62,753 nucleotides of DNA from positions 1-62,753 of the forward strand of contig NZ_QJVJ01000022.1 in the NCBI RefSeq assembly GCF_003217775.1, written 5' to 3'. Below, in pieces: positions 45,988-59,990 of this stretch. The DNA comes from Paenibacillus flagellatus. GTDB lineage: Bacteria > Bacillota > Bacilli > Paenibacillales > NBRC-103111. Each line of letters opens with the position of its first letter. Position 1 is the stretch's first letter. The notes under the pieces were generated by a model. That model searched no databases. It had not been told where the DNA came from and worked only from the letters and a program-made list of their open reading frames with translations. Position numbers and translations under genes: made by a program.

Positions 45988-47385
45988 TCATTTCCGCCGC
46001 CAGCGCAGCCCTTGGGGCGTATCCTCGAGCAGGATTCCTTTGGCCGTCAGCAAGTCGCGGATTTCGTCGGCCCGCGCCCAGTTTTTGGACTTGCGCGCCT
46101 CCGTCCGATCCTCGATCAGCCGCTCGATCTCTTCGTCCAGCAGCTCCTCGGCCGGCTCCGTTAGTATGCCCAGAACGCCGTCCCATTCGCGAAGCGTATC
46201 GAGCAGCAGCTCGAGCGTCGCGACGGTCGCTTCGGACTTCGCCAAGTAGGCGTTGCTTTCCGCGATCAGGTCGAATACGGCGGTAATGGCGTCCGCGGTA
46301 TTGAAATCGTCGTCCATCTTGTCGCGGAACGTCTTCTTCGCCCGCTCCACGGCGGCCCGCACGTGCTCGTCGACGGCACCCGAGGATGCGCTCTGCAGCC
46401 GATGCCGAATGTTCGCGACGCCGTTCTCGATCCGCTCCAAGCCGTTGCCGGCTTGCTGCAGCGCGTCTTCGCTGAAATTGAGCGGGTTCCGGTAATGGGT
46501 GGACAAGAACAGGAAGCGGATCGCCTGCGGCTTCACCCGCTTCACGAGCTCCTTCACGTTAATGCCGTTTCCGAGCGATTTCGACATTTTCTCGTTGTCG
46601 ATATGAAGGTATCCGTTATGCATCCAATAGTTCGCGAGCGGATGGCCGTTCGCGCATTCGGACTGCGCGACCTCGCATTCGTGGTGCGGGAACTGCAAAT
46701 CTTGCCCGCCGCCGTGGATGTCCAGCGTCACGCCCAAATATTTGCGCGCCATGGCGGAGCATTCGATATGCCAGCCCGGCCGGCCGTCCCCCCACGGACT
46801 CGGCCAATGGATTTCGCCCGGCTTGGCCCCTTTCCACAGAACGAAATCTTGCGGGCTTTCCTTCCGCTCTCCGACTTCGACGCGGATGCCGAACTGCAGC
46901 TCCTGCAGGTTCTGATGCGACAGCTTGCCGTATTCCGCGAATTTCTCGGTGCGGAAATAGACGTCCCCGCCGCTCGGGTATGCGTAGCCTTTGTCCACGA
47001 GATCCTGGATCAGCGCCACGATCTCCGGAATGTTCTCCGTCACCCTCGGATTGACGCTCGCCTTGCGGATGCCGAGCGACTCGATGTCCTCGTAGTAGGC
47101 GGCGATATACTTTTCCGCGATTTCCGGCACCGTATCGCCGACCTGCTCCGCTTTGCGGATCAGCTTGTCGTCGACGTCCGTGAAGTTGACGACGTAGTTC
47201 ACCTCGTAGCCGGTCGATTCCAAATAGCGACGCACGACGTCGAAGAAAATCGCCGGTCTTGCGTTGCCGATATGAATATAGTCGTACACGGTCGGACCGC
47301 AGACGTACATGTTCACTTTGCCCGGCGTGATCGGGACGAACGTTTCCTTGCTTCGAGTCAGCGTGTTATATACTTTTAGACTCAT
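45988..47385 (-). CDS. cysS: cysteinyl-tRNA synthetase
   Basis: A 465-residue class I synthetase. The zinc ligands include the Cys in [10 protein letters not shown] and HIECSAM and the His in PHHECE; the active site has the HIGH-like IHIGNARP and the KMSKS loop in [10 protein letters not shown]. It overlaps the end of cysE by 20 bases, so both are translated from one T-box controlled transcript. Confidence 0.98.
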   Translation of the reverse strand: MSLKVYNTLTRSKETFVPITPGKVNMYVCGPTVYDYIHIGNARPAIFFDVVRRYLESTGYEVNYVVNFTDVDDKLIRKAEQVGDTVPEIAEKYIAAYYEDIESLGIRKASVNPRVTENIPEIVALIQDLVDKGYAYPSGGDVYFRTEKFAEYGKLSHQNLQELQFGIRVEVGERKESPQDFVLWKGAKPGEIHWPSPWGDGRPGWHIECSAMARKYLGVTLDIHGGGQDLQFPHHECEVAQSECANGHPLANYWMHNGYLHIDNEKMSKSLGNGINVKELVKRVKPQAIRFLFLSTHYRNPLNFSEDALQQAGNGLERIENGVANIRHRLQSASSGAVDEHVRAAVERAKKTFRDKMDDDFNTADAITAVFDLIAESNAYLAKSEATVATLELLLDTLREWDGVLGILTEPAEELLDEEIERLIEDRTEARKSKNWARADEIRDLLTAKGILLEDTPQGLRWRRK

Positions 47386-48049
47386 ACGGTTGAACCCCTC
47401 CGTTAAATCGTTTCAGCTCGCCTTGGAGCCGCTCCACTTCCGTGCGCAATTCCTGGATTTGCTTCTCCATATGCCGGAACACCTCGATCAGCGGATCCGG
47501 CAGCTTGTCGTGATCAAGCTTGTTGAGGCTTACCCCGTTGCGCTTGACGATCCGGGCTTTCAAGCCGACGACGGTGCTGTTCTCGGGCACTTCCTCCAGC
47601 ACGACGGCGTTCGCTCCGATCTTGGCGTTGTCGCCGACCCGGAACGAGCCGAGCACTTTGGCGCCGGAGGCGATGACGACGTTGTTGCCGATCGTGGGAT
47701 GGCGCTTGCCCTTCTCCTTGCCGGTGCCGCCCAGCGTGACGCCTTGATACAGCACGACGTCGTCGCCGATCTCGCACGTCTCCCCGATGACGACGCCCAT
47801 GCCGTGATCGATGAACAGCCTCCGGCCGATACGCGCTCCCGGGTGTATCTCGATCCCCGTCATAAACCGGCTCACCTGTGAGATGATGCGGGCGATCGTG
47901 AACCAGCGGCGGTTGAAAAACCAGTGTGCAAGCCGGTGCGCCCATATGGCATGCAGACCGGAATAGGTGAAAATCACCTCGAAGACGCTGCGAGCGGCCG
48001 GATCGTTGTCGAATACGGCCTGAATATCCGATTTCATGCGGCTGAACAT
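47366..48049 (-). CDS. cysE: serine O-acetyltransferase
   Basis: A 227-residue enzyme that makes O-acetylserine for cysteine synthesis. It has the N-terminal helical region ([19 protein letters not shown]), hexapeptide-repeat beta helix ([33 protein letters not shown]) and catalytic His/Asp in the LFIDHG and HPTIGN parts. The ATG at 48049 has GAGGGG 7 bases upstream. It is the first gene after the T-box; cysS is the second. Confidence 0.96.
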   Translation of the reverse strand: MFSRMKSDIQAVFDNDPAARSVFEVIFTYSGLHAIWAHRLAHWFFNRRWFTIARIISQVSRFMTGIEIHPGARIGRRLFIDHGMGVVIGETCEIGDDVVLYQGVTLGGTGKEKGKRHPTIGNNVVIASGAKVLGSFRVGDNAKIGANAVVLEEVPENSTVVGLKARIVKRNGVSLNKLDHDKLPDPLIEVFRHMEKQIQELRTEVERLQGELKRFNGGVQPYESKSI

Positions 48050-48090
48050 GGACACACCCCTCTTTCGATCTCCCTGATTTTTTCATACAA

Positions 48091-48390
48091 AAAGCCTCTG
48101 CAGCCGTAGCTGCAGAGGCGTCTTATCGCGGTTCCACTCTGCTTGGACGGGCTCGCGCCGCTCGCGACAACCGCGAAGCACGACGAATAACCGTCCGTCT
48201 CGTATCCTTAACGCGGATTCATACGGCGACGCCTACCCTGCATGAAGCAGCTCGGCCGTGCGGCTCACGGGCGCATTTCCGTAGCGGCGGGAATAGGCGA
48301 CTCGCACCCGGCGTCATCCGACGCCGATCGCCCTCTCTGGGAAACCCGGTCTTTACGTACTCTCCCGATCGATGCCTTTGGTTCGTTGTA
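48091..48390 (-). promoter_or_regulatory. T-box leader, cysteine-specific
   Basis: Between gltX and cysE. On the minus strand: stem I start with GGAGAGTACG (near 48366), a candidate specifier loop GGAAATGCGCC with TGC (Cys) at 48275-48273, the T-box sequence TGGAACCGCG (48136-48127), and the terminator GCCTCTGCAGC-TACG-GCTGCAGAGGC plus T-run (48119-48089). Uncharged tRNA-Cys should favour antitermination and expression of cysE-cysS. The specifier was placed by eye. Confidence 0.92.
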
Positions 48391-48403
48391 AGAAATTACA
48401 ACA

Positions 48404-48432
48404 AGTATACAATATCAGGCGAAAGCTGACAA
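48404..48432 (-). promoter_or_regulatory. promoter of the T-box/cysE-cysS operon
   Basis: The minus strand reads TTGTCA (48432-48427), 17 bases, TATACT (48409-48404). It lies across the last codons of gltX, just upstream of the T-box. Confidence 0.75.
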
Positions 48433-49881
48433 CCGGTTGCGCAGTCTTTCCGCAACCCGGCCGCGCCCGAGCAGCGCGATCGTCTGATTCAGATCGCGGC
48501 CGTGCACCTGACCGGTCAAGGCGACGCGGACCGGCATGAACAATTGCTTGCCTTTGTAGCCCGTATCCTTTTGCACGCTCTTAAGCATCGCTTGGATCGC
48601 CTCGGGCGTAAACTCCGACGCCTGCTCGACTTGCGTCAAGAAAGCGCGCAGCACATCCGGCACGTGCGCCTCCGCCAGCACGGCTCGGCCTTCCTCGTCG
48701 TCGGCCGGTTCGTCGGCGAAAAACATGTCCGTCAGCGGCACGATGTCGGCGGCGCAGTTCAGCTGCTCCTGATAGAGCGCCACGAGCGACTGCACCCATT
48801 CCCGCTTCTGCGGGTCGAGGTCGGCCGGGATGCGTCCCGCCTTCTGCAAGTGCGGAATCGCCAGCTCCGTGACGCGCGCCGGGTCGGCCTTTTTCAAGTA
48901 ATGGTTGTTCATCCAATTCAGCTTGTTCTTATCAAAAAACGCCGGGCTCTTCGACAGCCGATCCGCATCGAAAGCCGCTATCAACTCGTCGCGGGTGAAG
49001 ATTTCGTTCTCCCCTTCGGGGGACCAGCCGAGCAGCGCGATGAAGTTGAACATCGCCTCCGGCAAATAGCCGAGCTGGTCGTACTGCTCGATGAATTGGA
49101 TGATCGACTCGTCCCGCTTGCTCAGCTTTTTGCGCTGCTCGTTCACGATCAGCGTCATGTGCGCGAAATGCGGCGGCTCCCAGCCGAGCGCTTCGTAAAT
49201 CATCAGCTGGCGCGGGGTGTTCGAGATATGGTCCTCGCCGCGCAGCACGTGGGAGATTTCCATCAGATAATCGTCGACGACGACGGCGAAGTTGTAAGTC
49301 GCGATGCCGTCTTTCTTAATAATGACGAAATCGCCGATGCCGTCCGATTCGAACGTGATATCGCCTTTCACAAGGTCGCGGAACGTGTACGACTTCCCTT
49401 CCGCCACCCGAAACCGGATGCTCGGCACGCGGCCTTCCGCCTCGTACGCCCGGCGCTGCTCCTCGGTCAAGTTCCGATGCTTGCCGGAATAGCGCGGCGT
49501 CTCTCCGCGAGCGGTCTGCTCCTCCCGCTCCCGCTCCAGCTCTTCTTCCGTGCAGTAGCAATAGTACGCGCGGCCTTCCGCTATAAGCTGCTCGGCGTAC
49601 TTGCGGTAAATATCGAGCCTTTGCGTTTGGTAGTACGGACCGAACGGACCGCCGACGTCCACGCTTTCGTCCCAATCGACGCCGAGCCACTTCAAATACG
49701 TCAGCTGGTTCTCGACGCCGCCGGGGACGTTGCGCTTGACGTCCGTATCCTCGATGCGAATGATGAATTTGCCGTTATGATGGCGCGCGAACAAGTAATT
49801 GAACAGCGCCGTCCGAGCATTGCCGATATGCAGATGACCCGTCGGGCTCGGCGCGTAGCGTACGCGAATCGGTCTCGTCAT
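48415..49881 (-). CDS. gltX: glutamyl-tRNA synthetase
   Basis: A 488-residue class I synthetase with [14 protein letters not shown] (HIGH motif) and KKLSKRDES (KMSKS motif). In Bacillales it is non-discriminating and also charges tRNA-Gln, which is inferred. It has an anticodon-binding C-terminal domain ([14 protein letters not shown]). It lies 43 bases after ispF; no terminator was seen before the T-box. Confidence 0.98.
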   Translation of the reverse strand: MTRPIRVRYAPSPTGHLHIGNARTALFNYLFARHHNGKFIIRIEDTDVKRNVPGGVENQLTYLKWLGVDWDESVDVGGPFGPYYQTQRLDIYRKYAEQLIAEGRAYYCYCTEEELEREREEQTARGETPRYSGKHRNLTEEQRRAYEAEGRVPSIRFRVAEGKSYTFRDLVKGDITFESDGIGDFVIIKKDGIATYNFAVVVDDYLMEISHVLRGEDHISNTPRQLMIYEALGWEPPHFAHMTLIVNEQRKKLSKRDESIIQFIEQYDQLGYLPEAMFNFIALLGWSPEGENEIFTRDELIAAFDADRLSKSPAFFDKNKLNWMNNHYLKKADPARVTELAIPHLQKAGRIPADLDPQKREWVQSLVALYQEQLNCAADIVPLTDMFFADEPADDEEGRAVLAEAHVPDVLRAFLTQVEQASEFTPEAIQAMLKSVQKDTGYKGKQLFMPVRVALTGQVHGRDLNQTIALLGRGRVAERLRNRLSAFA

Positions 49882-49924
49882 GAAGAAGCTCCTCCCGTGG
49901 CAACCTGAAATGATTTACGAACGA

Positions 49925-50407
49925 TCATAGCACAACTTTCTGCAAACAGACAACCGACTGCGCCGCAATTCCTTCGCCCCGGCCGGTGAAGCCGAGCTGC
50001 TCCGTCGTCGTCGCCTTCACGTTCACCTGCGAGACGTCCGCCTCCAGCACGCGGGCGATCAGCTCCGCCATCGCCGGAATGTACGGCGCCATCTTCGGCT
50101 TCTGGGCGATTATCGTCGAATCGATGTTGCCGAGCTTATAGCCCATCCGCTTCGCCATGTCCCAAACATGCTCGAGCAGCTTGACGCTGTCCGCGTCCTT
50201 GAACGCCGGATCGGTATCGGGAAAATGTTTGCCGATATCCCCTTTCCCGAGCGCTCCGAGAATGGCGTCGCTGATCGCGTGCAGCAGCACGTCCGCGTCG
50301 GAATGGCCGAGCAGCCCTTTCTCGTACGGAATGTCCACGCCGCCGATAATGCACTTGCGCCCTTCCACCAGCTGGTGCACGTCAAAGCCTTGTCCGATGC
50401 GAATCAC
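49925..50407 (-). CDS. ispF: 2-C-methyl-D-erythritol 2,4-cyclodiphosphate synthase
   Basis: A 160-residue enzyme of the methylerythritol phosphate isoprenoid pathway. Metal ligands are seen in GFDVHQLV (Asp, His) and SDADVLLHA (His); the C-terminal [20 protein letters not shown] is the family signature. It overlaps ispD by 4 bases (ATGA). Confidence 0.97.
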   Translation of the reverse strand: MIRIGQGFDVHQLVEGRKCIIGGVDIPYEKGLLGHSDADVLLHAISDAILGALGKGDIGKHFPDTDPAFKDADSVKLLEHVWDMAKRMGYKLGNIDSTIIAQKPKMAPYIPAMAELIARVLEADVSQVNVKATTTEQLGFTGRGEGIAAQSVVCLQKVVL

Positions 50408-51108
50408 AACCCATCGCTCTCCTCTCGCTCCTGCAGCAGTCGTTCCGCCAGCAGCATATCGTCCGGCGTCGTAATCTTGATATTCGCGTAATCGCCTTCC
50501 ACGACGTATACGGGATGGCCGAGCCGCTCGACGAGCGTCGCGTCGTCCGTCCCGACGAATCCTTCCCGCTCCGCTTCCCGGTGCGCTTCGACGAGCAGGT
50601 CAAGACGAAAAGCTTGTGGGGTTTGCACCGCCCACAAGCTCCGTCTCTCCGGCGTCGACTCGATCCGACCGGACGGATCGACGACCTTGATCGTATCTTT
50701 CACCGGCACCGCCACGACGGCGGCTCCGGATTCGCCAGCCTTGTCCAAGCAGCGGTCGATCAGCTCCCCGGTCAGGAACGGACGTACGCCGTCATGTACG
50801 GCGACGACCTCGATTCCGTCCGGAAGGCGCTCCAGTCCGATGCGGACCGAATGCTGTCTCTCCGATCCGCCGGCCGTGATGGCCGTCACTTTCGTCAAGC
50901 CGTATCGTTCGACATAGCCGACGCACCGCCCGATATCGCCGCTCCCGGTAACGACCACGATCGCCTCGATCCGAGGCAGCCGCTGGAACGTCTCGAGCGT
51001 ATGCACGAGAATCGGCTTGCCGCCTACCTCCAAAAACTGCTTGCTCTCGGACGTTCCCATCCGGGTTCCTTTGCCCGCCGCCACAACGACGACGCCATAT
51101 GTTGTCAT
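50404..51108 (-). CDS. ispD: 2-C-methyl-D-erythritol 4-phosphate cytidylyltransferase
   Basis: A 234-residue nucleotidyltransferase with the [15 protein letters not shown] loop, VHDGVRPFL and the [10 protein letters not shown] motif. It makes CDP-methylerythritol, the precursor used two steps before IspF. Four-base overlap with ispF. In the same order in B. subtilis (yacL-ispD-ispF-gltX). Confidence 0.96.
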   Translation of the reverse strand: MTTYGVVVVAAGKGTRMGTSESKQFLEVGGKPILVHTLETFQRLPRIEAIVVVTGSGDIGRCVGYVERYGLTKVTAITAGGSERQHSVRIGLERLPDGIEVVAVHDGVRPFLTGELIDRCLDKAGESGAAVVAVPVKDTIKVVDPSGRIESTPERRSLWAVQTPQAFRLDLLVEAHREAEREGFVGTDDATLVERLGHPVYVVEGDYANIKITTPDDMLLAERLLQEREESDGL

Positions 51109-51185
51109 CTTCTTCTACCCCGCTGTATCCGTTCATGAAATCGGTGCCCAAGGCTTGCTCAGGCGCCAACTTCTATCATAACGGT

Positions 51186-52274
51186 TTACAGCGCTTTTTC
51201 CAACAGTTTCGGCTTGGCGAAAATCATCCTTCCCGCCGACGTCTGCAATACGCTCGTTACGAGCACCTCGATCGTGGCGCCGATATACTCGCGCCCGCCC
51301 TCGACGACGATCATCGTGCCGTCGTCCAAGTACGCGACGCCCTGGCCGTGCTCCTTGCCGTCCTTGATCACCTGGACGAGAATTTCTTCGCCCGGCAGCA
51401 CGACCGGCTTCACCGCGTTGGCCAGATCGTTGATGTTGAGCACCGACACGCCCTGCAGCTCGCACACTTTGTTCAGGTTGAAATCGTTCGTGATCACCTT
51501 GCCCTGAAGCGCCTTGGCCAACCGGACGAGCTTGCTGTCCACCTCGGAAATTTCCTCGAAGTCGCCCTCGTAGATGAGCACCTTGACGTCGAGCTCTTTC
51601 TGGATCTTGTTCAGAATGTCCAGCCCGCGGCGGCCGCGGTTGCGCTTGAGCAGATCGGACGAATCGGCGATGTGCTGAAGCTCCTCCAGCACGAATTCCG
51701 GAATGACCAGCGTTCCCTCGATAAAGCCGGTTTTGCAAATGTCGGCGATCCGCCCGTCGATAATGACGCTCGTGTCCAATATTTTGTGCTCGTCCTTGAT
51801 CGGGGCGCCCTTCTTCTTCTTGTCCCCGAAGCCGAACGTCGCGACATGGACCAAATCCTCGCGCTTCTTGTAGCCGATGCGAAAGCCGCTGACGCCCAGA
51901 AAGGCGGTCGACGCATAAGCGAGCAGCGTCCCGACGTCGCCCGCGCGGGCCAGCGTCGGAAACAGCAGCGCGGCGATGACGAGCCCGAGCAAGAGCCCCG
52001 CCAATCCCGAGAACAATTCGAGCGAAGGCGTTTTCGCCACGCGATCCTCCCAATCCCGAATCCGTTCGAAGCCGGAGCCGAGCAGCCAGGCGGACGCCGC
52101 CATTACGATCGCCGCACAGCCGAAAGCGGCCCAGTACGCCATTCCCGGAATAGTATCGATCCCGAACAACGGGCCCACAATAGGTAACAAAAATTGCTCG
52201 ATCGCTTCCTTGCGCCAGTACCCCAACAAGCCTCCCGCCAATGTCAGCAAAAGCTGAAGTTGCCGTTTTGCCAA
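51186..52274 (-). CDS. PIN/TRAM domain membrane protein YacL
   Basis: A 362-residue protein with N-terminal membrane segments (about residues 4-20, 44-66, 85-107 and 115-130), then a PIN nuclease domain (ILDTSVIIDGRIADI; KVITNDFNLNKV) and a C-terminal TRAM domain (AVKPVVLPGEEILVQVIKDG; YLDDGTMIVVEGG). The exact RNA substrate is unknown. The TTG at 52274 has GGAGGTGA 6 bases upstream; a competing ATG at 52281 opens a different frame that is not coding-like. Confidence 0.9.
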   Translation of the reverse strand: MAKRQLQLLLTLAGGLLGYWRKEAIEQFLLPIVGPLFGIDTIPGMAYWAAFGCAAIVMAASAWLLGSGFERIRDWEDRVAKTPSLELFSGLAGLLLGLVIAALLFPTLARAGDVGTLLAYASTAFLGVSGFRIGYKKREDLVHVATFGFGDKKKKGAPIKDEHKILDTSVIIDGRIADICKTGFIEGTLVIPEFVLEELQHIADSSDLLKRNRGRRGLDILNKIQKELDVKVLIYEGDFEEISEVDSKLVRLAKALQGKVITNDFNLNKVCELQGVSVLNINDLANAVKPVVLPGEEILVQVIKDGKEHGQGVAYLDDGTMIVVEGGREYIGATIEVLVTSVLQTSAGRMIFAKPKLLEKAL

Positions 52275-52373
52275 CCAACATCACCTCCAAATCAACAGTT
52301 CGTGTTTCCCCATTACCAATTATGATCCAATTTGCGCGGGCCTAATCCGGAGCAGTAAACTTTTTCCTGCAAA

Positions 52374-52402
52374 TTGAACTTTGCCGGCGATTCTTTTATA
52401 AT
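52374..52402 (+). promoter_or_regulatory. promoter of the 131-residue gene
   Basis: TTGAAC (52374-52379), a 17-base spacer and consensus TATAAT (52397-52402), 38 bases before the start codon. Confidence 0.8.
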
Positions 52403-52440
52403 GAAACATAGTGAGATTATGGGAACACGGGGTGAATGGA

Positions 52441-52836
52441 ATGAGCGGCTTAACGTTAAAGCAGTTTCAAGAGCAAGTATCCGAATTGCTACTCCGTCAC
52501 CGAAGCTTACTCGACGTCTTGTCCAAATCGCAGCAATCGAGCGCATCCGTCAACCGGAGCGTCATCAAATCCGTAACCGAATGCGGTTGCATTACCTTGC
52601 AAGCCAACAAGCAGCCTTATCCGGACGACCTGTCGCTCGAAGAGGCGAAGGCGCTGATCCAAACCCATATCAACGGCGAATTATGCGAAAATTGCGTCGA
52701 TGCGATTACCGTGCAGCTCGGCAAGCATTTGTTCTATTTGTCGTCGCTGTGCAACCTGCTCAACCTCGATCTGGACGAAATCATCGACAAGGAATCGAAG
52801 AAATGCTCCACGCTCGGGCTGTTCAACTTGTCCTGA
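52441..52836 (+). CDS. conserved Paenibacillus-type protein of unknown function
   Basis: A 131-residue soluble protein. The N-terminal helix is SGLTLKQFQEQVSELLLRHR; then TECGCITLQANKQPYPDD and a LCENCVDAI segment, so a CGC and a CENC pair could bind metal. The ending KKCSTLGLFNLS looks conserved to my recollection of this family in Paenibacillus. I know no function. The ATG at 52441 has GGGGTGA 5 bases upstream. It has its own promoter and terminator and faces the opposite direction to its neighbours. Confidence 0.82.
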   Translation: MSGLTLKQFQEQVSELLLRHRSLLDVLSKSQQSSASVNRSVIKSVTECGCITLQANKQPYPDDLSLEEAKALIQTHINGELCENCVDAITVQLGKHLFYLSSLCNLLNLDLDEIIDKESKKCSTLGLFNLS

Positions 52837-52860
52837 CGACGGACGGTTCGATAACGACAA

Positions 52861-52901
52861 AAAAGCATTTATTTTCTGAACCTCAGAAAATAAATGCTTT
52901 T
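52861..52901. terminator. bidirectional terminator between the 131-residue gene and pssA
   Basis: A perfect 19-bp stem, AAAAGCATTTATTTTCTGA / TCAGAAAATAAATGCTTTT, with a 3-base loop. A/T runs at both ends serve both convergent genes. Confidence 0.9.
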
Positions 52902-52931
52902 TACTTTCGATCTATTCCTTTGGGTAAGCCG

Positions 52932-53690
52932 TTAACCGTGCGTCTCGCTCTTGGAAGGCTCGTCGGCGGCGTTCATCCGTTTGCGGCGGCGAAACAGCCG
53001 TCTAGCGTTTTTTTTTAGCCCGTTCAAACCGTACAGCGCGTAAATAACCAACGGCACGAAAATCAGCTTCGACAAAATGCCCGGGTAGATCACCGCCAGC
53101 GTAACCGCGCCGGCGACGATGATCGGCGTAAGCCACAAAGCCGTCTTCGGGATGCCGACCTTCTTGAAGTTCGGGTATTTCACCGTGCTGACCATCAGGA
53201 ACGACAACACCAGCGTGCTGGCAAGCAAAATCGAAGTCGGAATTTCATTGTGGAACAGAGCCAGCGTGCTGAGGACGCTGCCCGCAGCCGGAATCGGCAA
53301 GCCGATAAAATAGCCGGGCACTCCCGATATAACGTTGAACCGGGCCAAGCGAAGCGCCCCGCAAATCGGGAACACGGCCGTGACGATCCAGGCGAGAGCC
53401 GACATGTTCAGCTCTTGAAAAGCGACCACATACATAATAAAAGCCGGCGCAACGCCGAACGAAATGACATCGGACAAGGAGTCGAGCTCTTTCCCGAATT
53501 CGCTTTGCGCGTTCAATGCGCGCGCCACGCGTCCGTCCAAGCCGTCCAGAAGCATGGCCACGATAACGAAAATGGCGGCTAGCTCCGCATTCTTGTTATC
53601 CGCACCCGAATTGAACGCCAATATGATGGCGACAATCCCCAGGAACAAATTGCCTACCGTAAACATGCTGGGAATTGAGTTTCTGATCAT
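52932..53690 (-). CDS. pssA: CDP-diacylglycerol-serine O-phosphatidyltransferase
   Basis: A 252-residue membrane enzyme that makes phosphatidylserine. The CDP-alcohol phosphotransferase motif DG-x2-AR-x8-G-x3-D-x3-D is visible (DGLDGRVARALNAQSEFG, then KELDSLSD). There are about six to eight membrane segments and a basic C-terminal tail (ARRLFRRRKR). The ATG at 53690 has GAGGTGG 8 bases upstream; the GTG at 53702 overlaps it. A decarboxylase gene (psd) is not nearby. Confidence 0.94.
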   Translation of the reverse strand: MIRNSIPSMFTVGNLFLGIVAIILAFNSGADNKNAELAAIFVIVAMLLDGLDGRVARALNAQSEFGKELDSLSDVISFGVAPAFIMYVVAFQELNMSALAWIVTAVFPICGALRLARFNVISGVPGYFIGLPIPAAGSVLSTLALFHNEIPTSILLASTLVLSFLMVSTVKYPNFKKVGIPKTALWLTPIIVAGAVTLAVIYPGILSKLIFVPLVIYALYGLNGLKKNARRLFRRRKRMNAADEPSKSETHG

Positions 53691-53788
53691 GAAAGGCTCC
53701 ACCTCTAACCTATACTATGCCCCAATAAGGCCCGCTTCATGCCGCGAACGACCGGGACTTACGAACCTATCTTCTGATTGTAGGCAAT

Positions 53789-54865
53789 TTAGATATGTCT
53801 GTCAATGAACAATTGTTCCTGCATCCTTCTAAGCCCTTCCTTGATCGCTCTTGCCCGGACTTCGCCGATGCCGTCGACTTCGTCCAGCTCCTCGATCGTC
53901 GCCATGACCATATGCGGCAGCCGCTCGAACGTCTCCACGAGGTTGTGGATGATGACGGAGGGCAGTCTCGGCAGCTTGTGCAGCATCCGGTATCCGCGCG
54001 GCGCCACCGTCTCTTCCATCATCGTGTTCGAATACGGATAACCGAGTATCCGGATGATGTGCTGCTGATCGAGCAGCTCCTCCGAGCTCAGCTTGCGCAG
54101 CGACGCCGCAATTTCGCGAACCTTCTCCTCGCTGCAGTCGCGGCAGTAGTCTTTGATGAGCAGCAGCGATTCCTGATCCGTCGAGCCGACCAGCTCCTCG
54201 AGCTGCATGCTGATCAGCCGTCCTTCCGTTCCGAGCTCATTGATGTACCGTTTGATTTCGGCTTTGACGCGAAGCACCATTTCGACCCGCTGGATGACGT
54301 TCGCCACCTCGTGCAGCGTCACGAGCTCCTCGAATTCGGAAGCGCCCAAATTCGTAAACGCCTGGTCGAGCACGGAGCGGTACTTCTCCATCGTCTGGAT
54401 CGCCTGATTCGCTTTCGTCAAGATGACGCCGATATCTTTGAGCGCATAACGCAAGTTGCCCTGATAAACCGTGATGACGTTCCGGCGCTGGGAAATGGAG
54501 ACGACCAGCTTGCCGGTCTGCTTCGCTACGCGTTCGGCGGTCCGGTGACGGATGCCCGTCTCGATGGAAGGGATCGAGGAATCCGGGATCAGCTGCGTAT
54601 TGGCGTACAAAATACGCTTGATATCTTCGCTCAAAATGATGGCCCCGTCCATCTTGGCCAACTCGTACAAGTAGTTCGGGGAAAAATCGCAATTGATCGA
54701 GAAGCCGCCGTCCACAAGCTCCATCACTTCCGGACTGTAGCCGACGACGATGAGAGCTCCCGTCTTGGCCCGAAGAACGTTCTCCAACCCTTCGCGAAAC
54801 GGCGTGCCGGGTGCGACCAATTGCAAAATTTGCGTCATGATTTCCTGCTGCGTTCCTTCCTTCAT
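53789..54865 (-). CDS. disA: DNA integrity scanning protein DisA (diadenylate cyclase)
   Basis: A 358-residue protein. The N-terminal DAC domain has the DGA (residues 73-75) and RHRTA (106-110) motifs of c-di-AMP synthesis; a helical linker and a C-terminal helix-hairpin-helix DNA-binding domain ([20 protein letters not shown]) follow. DisA scans DNA for damage in sporulating cells. The ATG at 54865 has GGGGGGA upstream. It starts 26 bases after radA, its known partner. Confidence 0.96.
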   Translation of the reverse strand: MKEGTQQEIMTQILQLVAPGTPFREGLENVLRAKTGALIVVGYSPEVMELVDGGFSINCDFSPNYLYELAKMDGAIILSEDIKRILYANTQLIPDSSIPSIETGIRHRTAERVAKQTGKLVVSISQRRNVITVYQGNLRYALKDIGVILTKANQAIQTMEKYRSVLDQAFTNLGASEFEELVTLHEVANVIQRVEMVLRVKAEIKRYINELGTEGRLISMQLEELVGSTDQESLLLIKDYCRDCSEEKVREIAASLRKLSSEELLDQQHIIRILGYPYSNTMMEETVAPRGYRMLHKLPRLPSVIIHNLVETFERLPHMVMATIEELDEVDGIGEVRARAIKEGLRRMQEQLFIDRHI

Positions 54866-54891
54866 CTCCATCCCCCCTGTCGACACTGCCG

Positions 54892-56259
54892 TTATTCCAA
54901 CGCGGCGTTCAATGCGTCCGCAACCGTATCCACCCCGATAATTTCGACGCCTTGGGGAGGCGTCCATCCCTTCATGCTTTTGCGCGGCATGATGACCCGC
55001 TTGAAGCCGAGCTTCTGCGCTTCCTTCACCCGCTGATCGATGCGCGATACGCCGCGCACTTCGCCGGTCAGGCCGATTTCGCCGAATACGACGTCGAACG
55101 GCTGCGTCGGGCGGTCCTTGAAGCTGGAAGCGATGGCTACGGCCGCCGCCAAATCGACCGCGGGCTCGTCGAGCTTGACGCCGCCCGCTACGTTCAAGTA
55201 CGCGTCCTGGTTTTGCAGGAAAAGGCCGACTCTTTTTTCCAACACGGCTATGATTAGCGAAAGCCGGTTATGATCGATGCCGGCGGACATGCGCCGCGGA
55301 CTCGGAAAATTCGTGCTGGAGACGAGCGCCTGCAGCTCGACGAGCACCGGGCGAGTCCCTTCCATGCTGGCGACGACCGTAGAGCCGGATACGCCGAGCG
55401 GCCGTTCGGACAAGAACAGCTCCGACGGGTTCGTCACCTCGGCCAAGCCGCCCTCGTTCATTTCGAAAATACCCATTTCGTTCGTGGAGCCGAACCGGTT
55501 TTTGACCGCTCGCAGCAGCCGGTAGGCGTGATGACGCTCCCCTTCGAAGTAAAGGACGCAGTCCACCATATGCTCAAGCAACCGCGGCCCCGCGATAGCG
55601 CCTTCCTTCGTCACGTGCCCGACCAGTACCGTCGCGATGCCTCGTATCTTAGCTATTCGCATAAAATGCCCGGTACATTCTCTCACTTGCGCGACACTGC
55701 CCGGCGCGGACGTCACGGCCGGGTGGAACACCGTCTGGATCGAGTCGACGACCATGAAATCCGGCTGCACGTTCTCGATCGCTTCCTCGATCAGCTCGAC
55801 GTTCGTCTCGCACAGGACGAACAAGCGGTCCGACAAGGCGCCGAGCCGATCGGCCCGCAGCTTGATTTGACGGGTCGATTCCTCCCCGGAGATATACAGC
55901 ACTTTCAGGCCGACTGCGGCCAAGCTGTGCGACGTCTGCAGCAGCAGCGTCGACTTGCCGATGCCGGGATCGCCGCCGACCAGAATCAGGGAACCCGGAA
56001 CGACGCCTCCGCCCAGTACCCGGTTCAATTCATTCATTTGGGTCAAAATTCGTTTTTCGTGACTGCTTTCTATATGTATGATCGAGGTCGCTTTTTCTTT
56101 CGTCTGGGTCAAGGCCGTATGGAAACCTTTCGACTTGCCCGTTATTTCGACTTCCTCGACCATCGTATTCCAGCCGTTGCAGCCCGGACATTTGCCAAGC
56201 CATTTCGGCGACTCGTATCCGCATTCCTGACAGCAAAACTTCGTTTTCGTTTTGGACAT
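54892..56259 (-). CDS. radA: DNA repair protein RadA
   Basis: A 455-residue protein: N-terminal zinc finger (CQEC ... CPGC, residues 10-27), RecA-like ATPase with [10 protein letters not shown] (95-104), the family KNRFG motif ([15 protein letters not shown]), and a C-terminal Lon-like domain. RadA promotes branch migration in recombination. The ATG at 56259 is the family start; the frame upstream to 56343 is not used. DisA controls RadA in B. subtilis. Confidence 0.97.
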   Translation of the reverse strand: MSKTKTKFCCQECGYESPKWLGKCPGCNGWNTMVEEVEITGKSKGFHTALTQTKEKATSIIHIESSHEKRILTQMNELNRVLGGGVVPGSLILVGGDPGIGKSTLLLQTSHSLAAVGLKVLYISGEESTRQIKLRADRLGALSDRLFVLCETNVELIEEAIENVQPDFMVVDSIQTVFHPAVTSAPGSVAQVRECTGHFMRIAKIRGIATVLVGHVTKEGAIAGPRLLEHMVDCVLYFEGERHHAYRLLRAVKNRFGSTNEMGIFEMNEGGLAEVTNPSELFLSERPLGVSGSTVVASMEGTRPVLVELQALVSSTNFPSPRRMSAGIDHNRLSLIIAVLEKRVGLFLQNQDAYLNVAGGVKLDEPAVDLAAAVAIASSFKDRPTQPFDVVFGEIGLTGEVRGVSRIDQRVKEAQKLGFKRVIMPRKSMKGWTPPQGVEIIGVDTVADALNAALE

Positions 56260-56351
56260 GATCGTTCCCTCATTCACATAGTAACCAAAGTGTACCATTT
56301 CGTGAAACCGATGAAAACCCCGTATCCCCACGACACCCCGCAAAACGCGCG

Positions 56352-56393
56352 AAAAAGCACTCCGATTCCCCGAAGGAAACCGAAATGCTTTTT
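56352..56393 (-). terminator. terminator between clpC and radA
   Basis: AAAAAGCATTTCGGTTTCC / GGGAATCGGAGTGCTTTTT on the minus strand with a TTCG tetraloop (56374-56371), a few mismatches and a T-run. It partly isolates the CtsR operon from radA-disA. Confidence 0.75.
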
Positions 56394-56408
56394 CGGATTG
56401 CCGGCCGC

Positions 56409-58847
<2,439 letters not shown>

Positions 58848-58908
58848 GGAAAGCACCTCCACAGTTAATATATCAAATGTTGGTAAGATCGCAACCGGAA
58901 GTTGCGAC

Positions 58909-59976
<1,068 letters not shown>

Positions 59977-59990
59977 TCCGCCTCCTTCCC

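Noticed and set aside
56260-56350. Sigma-B-like boxes upstream of radA (GTTTTG, about 12 bases, GGGATA)
   Set aside because: Several mismatches to the consensus, and the order and spacing are only marginal; no basis to claim a stress promoter.
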